Shown: in pieces, positions 45,842 through 54,707 of the stretch | How the letters are laid out: each line of letters starts with the position of its first letter | Position numbering within the stretch: position 1 is the stretch's first letter | Assembly (NCBI RefSeq): GCF_030689305.1 | Contig: NZ_JAUYVM010000003.1 | Coordinates: forward strand, 1-64,000 | DNA from: Vibrio penaeicida | Lineage (GTDB): Bacteria; Pseudomonadota; Gammaproteobacteria; Enterobacterales; Vibrionaceae | Length of the DNA stretch: 64,000 nt | Direction of reading: 5' to 3' | Notes under the pieces: generated by a model | What the model saw: the letters and a program-made list of their open reading frames with translations, nothing else | Told to the model about the DNA's origin: nothing | Database searches by the model: none | Program-made: the position numbers and the translations under genes

Positions 45842-46516
45842 ATGAAACCAGCTATTATTCACGAGTGGGATATCAGTGAAGCTGAAGCCCTAAGTCTGCA
45901 AAAAGAACTTTCTGGGAAAGTAACACATACGGATGATTATAAAGAGATTCGATTTATCGCTGGGGTCGATGTTGCCTATTCTAAAAAAGACGACATGCTC
46001 GTTGCTGCCGTCGTTATTTTGGATAGTAAAACTTTAGAAGTGGTAGAAAGTTCAATTTCCGAAGGCTCGGAGCAATTTCCGTATATACCAGGATTGTTTT
46101 CTTTTAGAGAGATCCCACCACTGATTGAAGCTTTTGAAAAACTCAATATTCAGCCAGATCTAATTGTATGTGATGGTCAGGGTTACGCTCATCCACGTCG
46201 ATTCGGACTGGCGTGTCATTTGGGTGTTATTTTTAACAAACCATCGATTGGGTGTGGAAAAACACGCTTAATTGGTACTCACGGAGAGGTTGGAATACAT
46301 CGAGGTGAAAAGACTTGTTTGACAGAAGGGCACGAGATTATTGGGAATGTTCTTCGAACCCAAGATCATATTAACCCTATTTATGTTTCTGTAGGGCATA
46401 GAATATCACTGAGTTCAGCTTGTGACTGGGTTTTGAAGTTATGTCCAAAATATCGGCTTCCCGAGACAACTCGACAAGCCGACCAGTTGGTGAATAAGGT
46501 ATTATCTAGCAGATAG
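45842..46516 (+). CDS. nfi: Endonuclease V (deoxyinosine-specific)
   Basis: A 224-residue repair nuclease that cuts DNA one base past deoxyinosine. Markers: AGVDVAYSKKD with the catalytic Asp, the YIPGLFSFREIPP segment, the metal-binding region IVCDGQGYAHPRRFGLACHLGV and GCGKTRL. The ATG at 45842 gives a length like the E. coli protein. The upstream GTG at 45833 is possible but has no ribosome site. A base-deamination repair enzyme stands next to a deaminase-type toxin, which may be chance. Confidence 0.9.
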   Translation: MKPAIIHEWDISEAEALSLQKELSGKVTHTDDYKEIRFIAGVDVAYSKKDDMLVAAVVILDSKTLEVVESSISEGSEQFPYIPGLFSFREIPPLIEAFEKLNIQPDLIVCDGQGYAHPRRFGLACHLGVIFNKPSIGCGKTRLIGTHGEVGIHRGEKTCLTEGHEIIGNVLRTQDHINPIYVSVGHRISLSSACDWVLKLCPKYRLPETTRQADQLVNKVLSSR

Positions 46517-46903
46517 CTTTCGCATTTTTTCTAGATATTGGTGCAAGTTAGACCCGACCTCTAGTTCCCTTTCTTCAATCAAATGTCCATTTTTGTCCCA
46601 TTCGATATAGTTGAGCTCGACGCCATGCTCGTAGGTTCCCCGAGATTTACAGGTACTATTTTCATACCACTGTGAGATCAGCATAGAGTTGTTACCGGAA
46701 CATTGCGTCCACTCTTTCGAAAGCTGACCATTTTCATGCCATTCTTTACACTTTCCCTCAAGGAAGCCATTCACATAGGAATGTTCTTCTTTTAGAGTGC
46801 CATTTGAGTAGGTTGAAAAAACAACGCCAGTGAACAAACCACCATTGTAAATAAGAGCATCATCTTCGAATTCTAACTCTTCTTCGGTTACACGCATAAT
46901 CAT
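46502..46903 (-). CDS. MORN-repeat protein, candidate immunity to the deaminase toxin
   Basis: A 133-residue protein with MORN-type repeats (YSNGTLKEEHSYVNGFLEG, WHENGQLSKEWT and WDKNGHLIEERE), a pattern shared with YwqK-type antitoxins that protect against YwqJ-type deaminases. It begins 12 bases after the toxin stop, and AGGAG lies before the ATG. It has no signal peptide, so it acts in the cytosol. The 3' end overlaps the nfi gene by 15 bases on the opposite strand. Confidence 0.75.
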   Translation of the reverse strand: MIMRVTEEELEFEDDALIYNGGLFTGVVFSTYSNGTLKEEHSYVNGFLEGKCKEWHENGQLSKEWTQCSGNNSMLISQWYENSTCKSRGTYEHGVELNYIEWDKNGHLIEERELEVGSNLHQYLEKMRKLSAR

Positions 46904-46915
46904 CGAGCTCCTATT

Positions 46916-48679
46916 TTAATCTACGTACTGTACATCACCTAGAATCCACTTACAGTGTATACACGGCGGCTTTATTTCCCCTACAAAACCTTTCTTTTGT
47001 GTTTCCATTGTAAATACAGCGAAGTCATCTAGAGTCGCACTTGGTCTTTGATTGAGAAGATCATTAACAGCGTAGACCTCAGCATGAGAGCCTTTTCCTT
47101 TTGAGAAAGCGTACTCTTCAAGATCAGCATCAGGGATGTTGAATCTTTTATCCAAAATGTTGTGTAAGTTTGAAGGTTGAGTGCCTTCAAAGTTATTAAC
47201 ATAAGGTTTGGATATCGTACCTGATTCGAGATCTTGTGCGACAGATACTACCGGGCCAATTTTTCTTTTCCCAAGCTTATCGACCTCTTTTAGTTTCTTT
47301 AAGTGGCTTCTGGCGATGCTCTTAAGGTTGTTAGCTTGCTCTGAGGTAAAGGTAAGGTTGGGTTGCGGTTTAGGCTCACCAATGGCACTAAATACCTTTC
47401 CATTTCGGCCCAGCATTTCTGGTTGTGTTTTTGCATTGTCAAACAGTCTGTATACCCCGTTTCCTCCGTTTTCTTGGAATACAGGAACAGCTTGCCCATT
47501 ATGTTCCGCTAGGAATACGTGATCTCGACGTATGAGATTAGAGCGAACTCGGTTACCATTCACATCCGCAAGCCTCTTAAATCCTTTGTACTTTTGATCT
47601 GTGACGATAAAACGACGCCCATCATGTTCAATGATTGCTCCAGCCTCTTCAGTAAAGCCCCTAGTGATTGCTCCATGCTGTGCATCAGCAAGCAACTCTA
47701 ATTCACCCGAATACTGACCTGCTTGAGTTGCGGCAGTGGCTACTTCGTTGAAGTTCTCTATGTTGAAGACGTTTGTGCGATGAAGCCTCTTGGCAACGTT
47801 AAGTATATGTCTTGACTCTGCGAATCTTGCACCCTTTTGGACTTCGGTATCGATCCCGCCGCGAATTCTGATCCTAAGGTCAACTTTTTTAGTAATGGCG
47901 TTGTATTCGCCAAGTTCGAAATTAGTTGCCCAACGACCAGATAGTGCTCTAACTTCATTGCCTACAACACCAGCAGGGTTGAAGCCTGCGTCAATGTTTG
48001 ACCAACCAACGTACCCGCTTCCACTTTGAATTTCTTGCTGTAGCGCTGAGTTAAACTCAGCCTCCCAAGATGCAAAGACTTGTTTCATCGCTTCGCCGGC
48101 ATTTTCTGCAATTGGGTAGAGTTCACTTCCCTCTACAAGCGCCATTGTTTCTACAATAGGAATATTGATAGCGTGCAGGATTTCTTCAGAGGCCGCGCCT
48201 TCTTCAATAGCTGTAATTTCTGGAAGCTGAGTGAAAATAGTAGCATCGGCTGCTTCTAGTAAAGCAATGCCTCCTGGGTTATGTACTACTGCAATAGCCG
48301 CAGCTTCGGTCTCTGCAAAGAGTACGGCGGCATCCGTTCCTATCGCTTGTGCAGCGGTAGCAACTGTTGCCCCACTTGGCAATGTGATATTTCTGCTCGC
48401 AAGCTTTCTGCGAGCGACATTGACTACACGTGTTGACCGATGCCATGACAGAGGGCGGACTAAAGTTGTTAATGGTCGAATTGCACGACCTATTGTCCAA
48501 AGTGCTCCAATCGCGGCACGTTTCTCGCGTGAAGCTCTTTCTGCGCCATTAGCGAGCTCAAGGTTGATGTCGGTATTAGTTATTGCGAGACTTTCGGCAG
48601 TCGAAAGAGGAGCGAATGCCATTAAGCTGCTGCTTACGGCAGCGCATAACAGGGCTTGTTTAAACTTGATATCTCTCAT
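46916..48679 (-). CDS. Sec-exported polymorphic toxin with YwqJ-type deaminase domain
   Basis: A 587-residue protein. A Sec signal peptide ends near residue 29 (cleavage after STA). A long helical, Ala-rich central region follows and the last 75 residues are a deaminase-fold domain: H532-A-E534 in GSHAEVYA, then C573 and C576 in PPCIHCKW. These are the zinc and catalytic residues of the cytidine-deaminase-like superfamily. Toxin domains of this type deaminate nucleic acids in a target cell. The partner MORN gene lies directly downstream. The signal suggests export by Sec and a still unknown outer-membrane route. RBS AGGTGA. Confidence 0.78.
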   Translation of the reverse strand: MRDIKFKQALLCAAVSSSLMAFAPLSTAESLAITNTDINLELANGAERASREKRAAIGALWTIGRAIRPLTTLVRPLSWHRSTRVVNVARRKLASRNITLPSGATVATAAQAIGTDAAVLFAETEAAAIAVVHNPGGIALLEAADATIFTQLPEITAIEEGAASEEILHAINIPIVETMALVEGSELYPIAENAGEAMKQVFASWEAEFNSALQQEIQSGSGYVGWSNIDAGFNPAGVVGNEVRALSGRWATNFELGEYNAITKKVDLRIRIRGGIDTEVQKGARFAESRHILNVAKRLHRTNVFNIENFNEVATAATQAGQYSGELELLADAQHGAITRGFTEEAGAIIEHDGRRFIVTDQKYKGFKRLADVNGNRVRSNLIRRDHVFLAEHNGQAVPVFQENGGNGVYRLFDNAKTQPEMLGRNGKVFSAIGEPKPQPNLTFTSEQANNLKSIARSHLKKLKEVDKLGKRKIGPVVSVAQDLESGTISKPYVNNFEGTQPSNLHNILDKRFNIPDADLEEYAFSKGKGSHAEVYAVNDLLNQRPSATLDDFAVFTMETQKKGFVGEIKPPCIHCKWILGDVQYVD

Positions 48680-49012
48680 TTCTTGTCACCTAATTTTTTT
48701 GATTTAATCACTCTGAACATTCGGAGGCTTGGTGTTTGAACCCAAAATAATTAAATTAACTAATTTTATAGTTCATTTTATAAAATTAATTATATTCGCT
48801 TGGTTATCAATAAGGCTCGGTGGTGCGTGTCTTAAATACTGAATTGATGTTTGAGTTTGATTGTTCATGACATTGAGAGTGTGAATTGCCTTCCAGCAAA
48901 TTTTTTGTCGGTATTGAGTTTTTTATTTCAACAAAAAACGAAATTGGTTAACTAGAGAAATTGCTTTGGTTTGGTAAACTGGCTGTGAAAACCAGCCTCT
49001 TAAGGAGAAGAA
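48680..49012. other. Gene-free stretch between toxin and grxB
   Basis: About 330 bases with an AT-rich part around 48745-48800 that has palindromic TAAATTAATTA-like segments. It should hold divergent promoters for the toxin and grxB. I see no RNA gene. Confidence 0.5.
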
Positions 49013-49663
49013 ATGAAGCTGTTTGTATTTGAACATTGCCCGTATTGCATTAAAGCAATGATGGTCGCTGGCTTGAAAGGTCTTGACGTTGAAGAAGTGT
49101 TTTTGCAAAACGACGACGTTGATGCCCGTATTGAAAAAGTGGGTGCGAATATGGTGCCGATCCTTCAAAAGTTTGATGGTAGCTATATGGCAGAAAGTTT
49201 GGATATCGCGAAATATTTGGATGAGTCAGATGGTGCTTCAGTTATTACCGAAGGTAAACTTGGTGACAAAATTAGTGAGATATTAGCGCAATCGTTTGAG
49301 TTTAGTGGTCCTTTGCTTTACCCGCGCTGGTTGATGATTGAGTTACCAGAGTACGGCAGTGAATCAGCTAAAACGTGGTTTACCAAAAACAAATCCGCCA
49401 TGATAGGGATGAGTTTTGAAGAAGCCTTCTCTAAGTCTGATGAATACTTACCAAAAATGAATGCACTGCTTGAAAAGCTGGATTGGCTGACATTGCCTTC
49501 AGAGCGAGGTAATACCATCAGTTACGACGATGTGAACTTATATCCGCACCTACGTAATCTAACGGTTGTGAAAGGTATTCAGTTCCCGCTGCGCGTTCGA
49601 CAATACATAGATGAAGTCACTGCGCTTACTAAGATCCGCTTGTTCGATTCAGTCGCCGTGTAG
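49013..49663 (+). CDS. grxB: Glutaredoxin 2
   Basis: A 216-residue protein of the GrxB class, larger than classical glutaredoxins because a GST-like all-helical domain follows the thioredoxin fold. The active site CPYC is at residues 9-12. MVPILQ and the glutathione-binding ESLDIAKYLDE segment are at about 45-70. It reduces protein and low-molecular-weight disulfides with glutathione. AAGGAG precedes the ATG. Terminator follows. Confidence 0.93.
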   Translation: MKLFVFEHCPYCIKAMMVAGLKGLDVEEVFLQNDDVDARIEKVGANMVPILQKFDGSYMAESLDIAKYLDESDGASVITEGKLGDKISEILAQSFEFSGPLLYPRWLMIELPEYGSESAKTWFTKNKSAMIGMSFEEAFSKSDEYLPKMNALLEKLDWLTLPSERGNTISYDDVNLYPHLRNLTVVKGIQFPLRVRQYIDEVTALTKIRLFDSVAV

Positions 49664-49708
49664 GTAGCCTCTAAACTTCGCATTTAGAGACTATGTCGAT
49701 ATATAACG

Positions 49709-49735
49709 AAAAATCCCGATTTGATCGGGATTTTT
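49709..49735. terminator. Bidirectional terminator between grxB and the lipoprotein gene
   Basis: AAAAATCCCGAT and ATCGGGATTTTT form a perfect 12-bp stem around TTG, with T on the plus strand and T on the minus strand. Confidence 0.88.
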
Positions 49736-49777
49736 GTTTTTGGGTGGCTGTTATTCTAAGCGAGAAAATGTTTGCCG

Positions 49778-50881
49778 TTATTGGCACCCATCCGAGCCAC
49801 AAATCATGCTTGCAATAACATCTGGGTTACTTAGATAACCCATATGGCTTTCAAGCGCGTTAGTAACAAACCAAAACCAAGTGCTTGTATTACTTACTTT
49901 TACATTGTGTACAGTCACTTGGCTGTTACTTGATGTCGCAGTGGTACCGTAGTTGCTTACGGGGTAACTCAATAAATCACTGGGGTCGGTATACGCAACG
50001 ACGTTAATTTTTGATCCCCCGTTTTGCTTGCTTTCAATCGAATCTGATAAGGCGGCGGCTAAGCTATTTGAGTAAAACTCCTCTTGCTCTGTTTTAGCGC
50101 TTCTATTTGTTTTTATGGGTTTGCAATTGTTCAAGGGGCTTAAGAGTGGAATTTGGTTCGATGCCATAAAAACGGTTGATGATTGAGCCATAAGCGACTT
50201 GGTGATCGATTGATTTACAGTGTAATCAGAGTGCTGACTTGGATGAGGAGCGCACATTAGTACATCTCTGAGCACCTTGCTTCCTAAGCTGGATGAAATA
50301 AAGAAGATTCGGTTCTTGATGGTGCTGGATTCTGGATTCATCTCTTGAACTTTAGCCATCGATTTCGCAAGGTACTCTCGGATTTTTATGCCCTTAGATC
50401 CAGCATAGGTAGTGACATCTGAAAAGCACCCAGAAACCAAAGTGTCTTTGACTTTTTTATTTAAATAGGCTGATTTGCCTTGAATATCCAGCTCGCCAGA
50501 ATTTCGAATCTGATTCCAGTCAGAGTAGTGGTATGCGTAGAATTTCAACTCAGATTTTTCATCACTGACTTCGTACTCTCTAAGATAGGGAAAGCCCGTT
50601 GATGTACTTCCATTGGGGAAGTAATAGCCCAAGTCTTTTTCTTCTACAGGACCGTGGTACCCAGCCTTTTCTACTATGCTATTAATCGGTTTTCGGGCCC
50701 AGTCGGACGGTTTTTCACACATGCCATGAACCATAACAATAATAGTTCGGTAAGAAATGCTGTTTGTTTTGTTTGTCATCAACCCTTCAAACGTGGCTGT
50801 CTTCTCCATTTCTGGAGGAGAGTATGGAGATGTACACGCTGTTATAAGTAAGCAGATGGCGATTAAAAATAAATGTTTCAT
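49778..50881 (-). CDS. Lipoprotein with alpha/beta-hydrolase fold
   Basis: A 367-residue lipoprotein (lipobox ITAC, Cys 16). The hydrolase pattern is seen: oxyanion IIVMVHGMCEKPSDWA near residue 45, nucleophile FISSSLGSKVL near residue 195 (SSSLG in place of GxSxG), DPSDLLSY near 300 and a late His in ESHMGYL near residue 345. The family is not recognised by name; an outer-membrane esterase is likely. It lies 10 bases after a second lipoprotein gene and both are on the minus strand. Confidence 0.68.
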   Translation of the reverse strand: MKHLFLIAICLLITACTSPYSPPEMEKTATFEGLMTNKTNSISYRTIIVMVHGMCEKPSDWARKPINSIVEKAGYHGPVEEKDLGYYFPNGSTSTGFPYLREYEVSDEKSELKFYAYHYSDWNQIRNSGELDIQGKSAYLNKKVKDTLVSGCFSDVTTYAGSKGIKIREYLAKSMAKVQEMNPESSTIKNRIFFISSSLGSKVLRDVLMCAPHPSQHSDYTVNQSITKSLMAQSSTVFMASNQIPLLSPLNNCKPIKTNRSAKTEQEEFYSNSLAAALSDSIESKQNGGSKINVVAYTDPSDLLSYPVSNYGTTATSSNSQVTVHNVKVSNTSTWFWFVTNALESHMGYLSNPDVIASMICGSDGCQ

Positions 50882-50891
50882 TTTGATATCC

Positions 50892-51779
50892 CTATTCTTT
50901 TACGTCCAATATTTCTTTAAGTTTTTTGGATAACTTTTCTTTGCTATCATCTTTTTTATTTTCAAGCGCTTCAGCCAGTTTTTCTAACGCTTTTGCAGAG
51001 ATTGATTTGTCTATTACGGTTAAAGTAAGCGTTATTTTATGAGTCTGGACAAATACTCGATCTACATCTTTAGGCGGTCTAATACCTGACAGTTCGCCGA
51101 AAGAAATCTGGCTACTGGGAGTCGTTGTCGGGATGTCCAAAGTCGCAACTTCACCGTCAAAAATGGTATTGATAGAGATAGACTCTTTATTGCGTGTATA
51201 CGTAACCCAGTTCAAATTCAAAGTAGCAGCACCTTTGAAGGCTTTTGCTGTATCTTCTTTGTTCTTAACTAGGTGATGCCATTGATAGGGAAGGACACTA
51301 AATGTTTCGTCAGCTAAAGAATGACTATTAACGGACGCCTTATAGAAGATTGGCGATGTGGTTAAAGTGATCGGTATTATTAATTTAGGGTCAGTCTCAG
51401 CAGAGCTTAGCTGAATCGACATCGGGAAAGTAAGTTCTTCAATTTTTGTTACTTTCTTCGTGGATTGATCCTTGCCTTTTTGTTCTTTTAAGTCACATTG
51501 AAACAGGTACTCACCTTTATAAACCTGAACTTTTTTCTTCAGTTCCTTTTCTAATTGCCTATCTACAGCATCGACTAAAAAGCTGGCGACTTGATCAATC
51601 AAAAAAGTTTTTATTAGCGGTTCAGGAATAAAGTTGCTGCCCTGTTCTTGGCAGAAAGAAGGTAAAGGGGCGGTATTCGTAAACTTCATGTCTACGTTTT
51701 TAGATTCAATCAATGCGGTACTGGTACAGCCAACACCCAGTATCGCGCAGGATGCGATAAGTGTTTGGTATATATTCAT
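50892..51779 (-). CDS. Lipoprotein of unknown function
   Basis: A 295-residue lipoprotein with signal MNIYQTLIASCAILGVGC, Cys 18 acylated. It has a beta-rich core and a Lys/Glu-rich C-terminal helix (ALEKLAEALENKKDDSKEKL). The upstream partner of a hydrolase lipoprotein, it would be translated first. Two such lipoproteins suggest an outer-surface pair, possibly with a protective role for the hydrolase, but this is speculation. Confidence 0.6.
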   Translation of the reverse strand: MNIYQTLIASCAILGVGCTSTALIESKNVDMKFTNTAPLPSFCQEQGSNFIPEPLIKTFLIDQVASFLVDAVDRQLEKELKKKVQVYKGEYLFQCDLKEQKGKDQSTKKVTKIEELTFPMSIQLSSAETDPKLIIPITLTTSPIFYKASVNSHSLADETFSVLPYQWHHLVKNKEDTAKAFKGAATLNLNWVTYTRNKESISINTIFDGEVATLDIPTTTPSSQISFGELSGIRPPKDVDRVFVQTHKITLTLTVIDKSISAKALEKLAEALENKKDDSKEKLSKKLKEILDVKE

Positions 51780-52015
51780 TGACTTTCACCTTTTTAAGTT
51801 CGTTAAACATTATGCATAGGCACAAATTTAATAAGGAGATTGGTGTCAAATATTTGTTATCTTTTTGTTAAATTTTGATTGACTTGTTCTAATGGTAAGT
51901 CGTTTTTATGAGTGGTAAATGGTGAATCACATGATACGGGCGGCAGTATCAATGTGTTCAACAAGTATGCTCTGAATGGAGAGCGTAAGACAATCAGCAA
52001 GTGGCGGCTGATAAT

Positions 52016-52225
52016 CTAAAAGCTGACGAGAAAGTCGCCGATAATTTGGTTGCTCGAGTTGGCAATGATGCCTTTACTGGTGTGCTCATCGTACGAAAAT
52101 TGCAGATTTAAATCAGATACTTTGCCTTTGGTTAGAACATTGCGCAGCAAAATATCGCTATTCATTTGGTGGGTCGTGACTCCCCACTGGGTGTTACTTT
52201 TAAAAATATTGAATTCTATTCTCAT
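52016..52225 (-). CDS. Small hypothetical protein
   Basis: A 69-residue protein starting MRIEFNIFKSNTQWGV with a strong GAGGAAATAA ribosome site. Predicted to be beta-rich. It is preceded without a gap by a 28-codon frame (stop TAA directly in front of the ATG), which could couple translation. No family is recognised. Confidence 0.5.
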   Translation of the reverse strand: MRIEFNIFKSNTQWGVTTHQMNSDILLRNVLTKGKVSDLNLQFSYDEHTSKGIIANSSNQIIGDFLVSF

Positions 52226-52312
52226 TTATTTCCTCTTCGTAGAGTTAGATTTTTCAGTTTTGTTGCGGCATTTCTGAAACCAGAAACGGTGTCGACCAAT
52301 CGATTTAGACAT
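52226..52312 (-). CDS. Possible small basic peptide of 28 residues
   Basis: A frame from ATG at 52312 to TAA at 52228-52226 with AAAGGA seven bases before the start. The peptide is strongly basic (five Lys, five Arg). Its stop codon abuts the next start with only the TAA between, an arrangement typical of coupled leader ORFs. It may be a real small protein or a leader peptide. Confidence 0.35.
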   Translation of the reverse strand: MSKSIGRHRFWFQKCRNKTEKSNSTKRK

Positions 52313-52608
52313 GGTTTTTCCTTTTTTCTATTCACTAGGGTCTTTTGACCTATAGCAGCTAAGTTTTGTTCAAGCTGAAATTGGCTGAACGTTTGAATGC
52401 GCGTAAACGCATACCAATACCTTCATTAAAGTATTCGAATGTTTCACTTTGATGTTACTTAGGTATATTAGGACTGTATGTTTCTAAAATAGTTCTATGA
52501 CACGATCATCATAATGATGGATACGTTAAAACACAGAAAGAAATTGAAGTAGTAACAAAGAAGGTTATATAGCTGAAGCGGTGATGCGAGGTAAAGCCGG
52601 AGGGCTAA
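52313..52608. other. Gene-free stretch
   Basis: About 300 bases upstream of the small gene pair and downstream of the cspA terminator. Includes a degenerate ACTTAGGTATAT near 52456 like the dispersed repeat. No clear gene, RNA or regulator site seen. Confidence 0.4.
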
Positions 52609-52634
52609 ACGAGCAAGCCGCTAAGCTTGCTCGT
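52609..52634 (-). terminator. Terminator-like hairpin downstream of cspA
   Basis: ACGAGCAAGC and GCTTGCTCGT form a 10-bp stem around a short loop, 11 bases past the cspA stop on the minus strand. The T-run after it is short (TTT). Confidence 0.65.
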
Positions 52635-52645
52635 AAAAGCATAAC

Positions 52646-52858
52646 TTACGCAGGAACTACGTTAGCAGCCTGAAGACCTTTTTGGCCTTGCTCTACTTCA
52701 AAAGTCACTTTCTGACCTTCGTTAAGAGTTTTGAAACCTTCAGAAGCGATAGCACGGAAGTGAACGAATACGTCAGCACCGCCGTTATCTTGAGAAATGA
52801 AACCGAAACCTTTCTCTTCGTTAAACCACTTTACAGAACCAGTTACTTTGTTAGACAT
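52646..52858 (-). CDS. Cold-shock protein, CspA family
   Basis: A 70-residue single-domain cold-shock protein with both RNA-binding motifs: [15 protein letters not shown] (RNP1, residues about 7-21) and DVFVHF (RNP2). It acts as an RNA chaperone and anti-terminator. The exact paralogue (CspA, CspC, CspD-like) cannot be told from sequence alone. It has a long upstream leader, as expected for cold-induced members. AAGGGG is the ribosome site. Confidence 0.95.
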   Translation of the reverse strand: MSNKVTGSVKWFNEEKGFGFISQDNGGADVFVHFRAIASEGFKTLNEGQKVTFEVEQGQKGLQAANVVPA

Positions 52859-53232
52859 GGAATGCCCCTTAAATATATTGAATTAAATAGGTTCGCTATA
52901 AGCGAATGCACTGAAAGCCGGAATTATTTAATTTGACGATGAAGCTAAGGGTGTAACAGAGGGTTCAACAGTTACGAAGGAATTCTGAAGACTTGCTTTG
53001 ACTTAATGTTTTTTTTAAATAACTCTATGTGACAGAGCGCACGCAATATTACATCAGAGAGAGGCGTTGTAAAGGTTTATTTTCAATAAAATGCTTTTAT
53101 TTTTGGGATTTTGGGCATTTCCGCATAAAAAGGACACTTTTTGTGCATGCTCACGAAGGTGCGTATGTGCTTATCGTTAAGTTTCCCCCATTAGCTTCTA
53201 GGTCTCTCGTTTGTCGCATCACATAAAATACG
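52859..53232 (-). promoter_or_regulatory. Long leader region of the cold-shock gene
   Basis: About 370 bases between cspA and creD. Close to the start is a hairpin TTCGCT/AGCGAA (52892-52906). Cold-shock mRNAs often have leaders of this length that act as thermosensors. I cannot place the transcript start or a cold-box precisely. Confidence 0.45.
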
Positions 53233-53255
53233 AGAGCCGCTAACGCTGCGGCTCT
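53233..53255 (-). terminator. Terminator-like hairpin after creD
   Basis: AGAGCCGC and GCGGCTCT, an 8-bp stem with a 7-base loop, 18 bases past the creD stop. The following minus-strand run is only TATTTTATG, so termination may be weak. Confidence 0.55.
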
Positions 53256-53273
53256 TGTTTAGTTTTAATCGGG

Positions 53274-54635
53274 TTACTGTTTACCGTCTTCGAAATCAGC
53301 ATCATGGTTGGATTGAGGTTGTGCATTTGCGGCTTTTGCACTTCGTTCATACCAATTGACGTGTCGAGTCATCACCATAACCAAACTTAAGACGACAAAG
53401 CACAATAGTGTTCCCATCAGTAGGGCATAGCTTTCTGCTTGCAGCAGCCCGAACAACAATCCGTACAGAATGAGTAAACTGATTCCAAAGATGCTGCCAT
53501 GTTTACGGTTATTCAGCATACCGCCCACGTACACACTCAATAAGGCAGTGGACGCAACGGCAGACACTAAGTATGACCAATTGAAGCCAGTATGCTCACT
53601 AAGGGAAATCAGCAACAAATAGAACAGCGCTAGAGCAAGACCCACAAAACCGTACTGGATTGGGTGAATAGGGCGCGCTTGGAACAGCTCTAATAAGAAG
53701 AAGCTAGCGAATATAAGGGTAATGACCAGCAGAGAATAGTTTACGGCGCGATGGGATTTAAGGTAATGGTCGACAGGGTCAATCAAGTCCACACCCATTT
53801 GCCTGCCGTTAAGTTCGTAACATTCGGTATTGTCTGACATGCATTTATCAAACAGTTGGGTAATGTTGGTTGAAAAGTTGTTGGTTGCCCATTTAGCACT
53901 GAAGCCGGTTTCTTGGATATCGGAAGAAGTAGGTAAATAATCGCCAATAAAACTCGGGTGAGGCCAGCTAGAGGAAAGCTTAACACTGGTATTGTTGCCA
54001 ATCGGGGTGATTTGTAGATTACCCATACCTTGTAGCAAGAAGTTCAAATCAAATGTTAGCGGCTTAGATGTATCTAAAGTATCGATGTCCAGTTTGCTGT
54101 GGAAACCTTGTGTCATTTGGTTCATCCCAGTACCTGGTTCAACTTCGATGGATTGTCCACCTAGTGATAACTCCCCTAAGTTGATTAACCCTCTGCTGTC
54201 AATGATGCCCACCACCATGCTGATCTTATCTATTGTGAATTCGCTCAAATCATCCAGCGAAGAGAGATCAAACTCCCCATTGAGGTCGGTCTGCGCTTGA
54301 TAAAGGCGAGCTTTATAGATCCCTCTGTATTTCTCGAAACTTTCAAGATGAGACGTCAGGTTAAAGGTATCGGGTAAAATGAACGCCTGACGCTCGATCA
54401 TGAACTCTTTGTCTTTATTAGTGATGGTTTCCGTGTACTGAATATTGATGAAAGGTCCCATGATGCGCTGCTCACCGCTGCTGCTTCGAGCGATGTCTTG
54501 CTGAACTTCCTGCTGTCGATAGGAACGCTCAGAAATAAGGTCTTCAATCATGGATACTGGAATCTGCAGTAGCAGAAATAAAAACAGCACAAAGCCAAAC
54601 TTTATGCCGAGTTGGTTGTTCATAAATTTTTTCAT
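53274..54635 (-). CDS. creD: Inner-membrane protein CreD
   Basis: A 453-residue protein with an N-terminal helix (LGIKFGFVLFLFLLLQIPVSMI), the CreD segment IEDLISERSYRQQEVQQDIARSSSG, a large periplasmic part and five further helices at the C-terminus. The ATG at 54635 has AAGGAG. The start at 54662 is longer and lacks a site. CreD is the classic target of the CreBC system and affects beta-lactam tolerance and envelope integrity. Downstream of creB and creC. Confidence 0.9.
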   Translation of the reverse strand: MKKFMNNQLGIKFGFVLFLFLLLQIPVSMIEDLISERSYRQQEVQQDIARSSSGEQRIMGPFINIQYTETITNKDKEFMIERQAFILPDTFNLTSHLESFEKYRGIYKARLYQAQTDLNGEFDLSSLDDLSEFTIDKISMVVGIIDSRGLINLGELSLGGQSIEVEPGTGMNQMTQGFHSKLDIDTLDTSKPLTFDLNFLLQGMGNLQITPIGNNTSVKLSSSWPHPSFIGDYLPTSSDIQETGFSAKWATNNFSTNITQLFDKCMSDNTECYELNGRQMGVDLIDPVDHYLKSHRAVNYSLLVITLIFASFFLLELFQARPIHPIQYGFVGLALALFYLLLISLSEHTGFNWSYLVSAVASTALLSVYVGGMLNNRKHGSIFGISLLILYGLLFGLLQAESYALLMGTLLCFVVLSLVMVMTRHVNWYERSAKAANAQPQSNHDADFEDGKQ

Positions 54636-54707
54636 TTCACTCTCCTTAAACGTTATTCGCACTCTAAAACAGCAACTTGGAGAGTGAATGGAGGTTATGT
54701 GGAGTTT

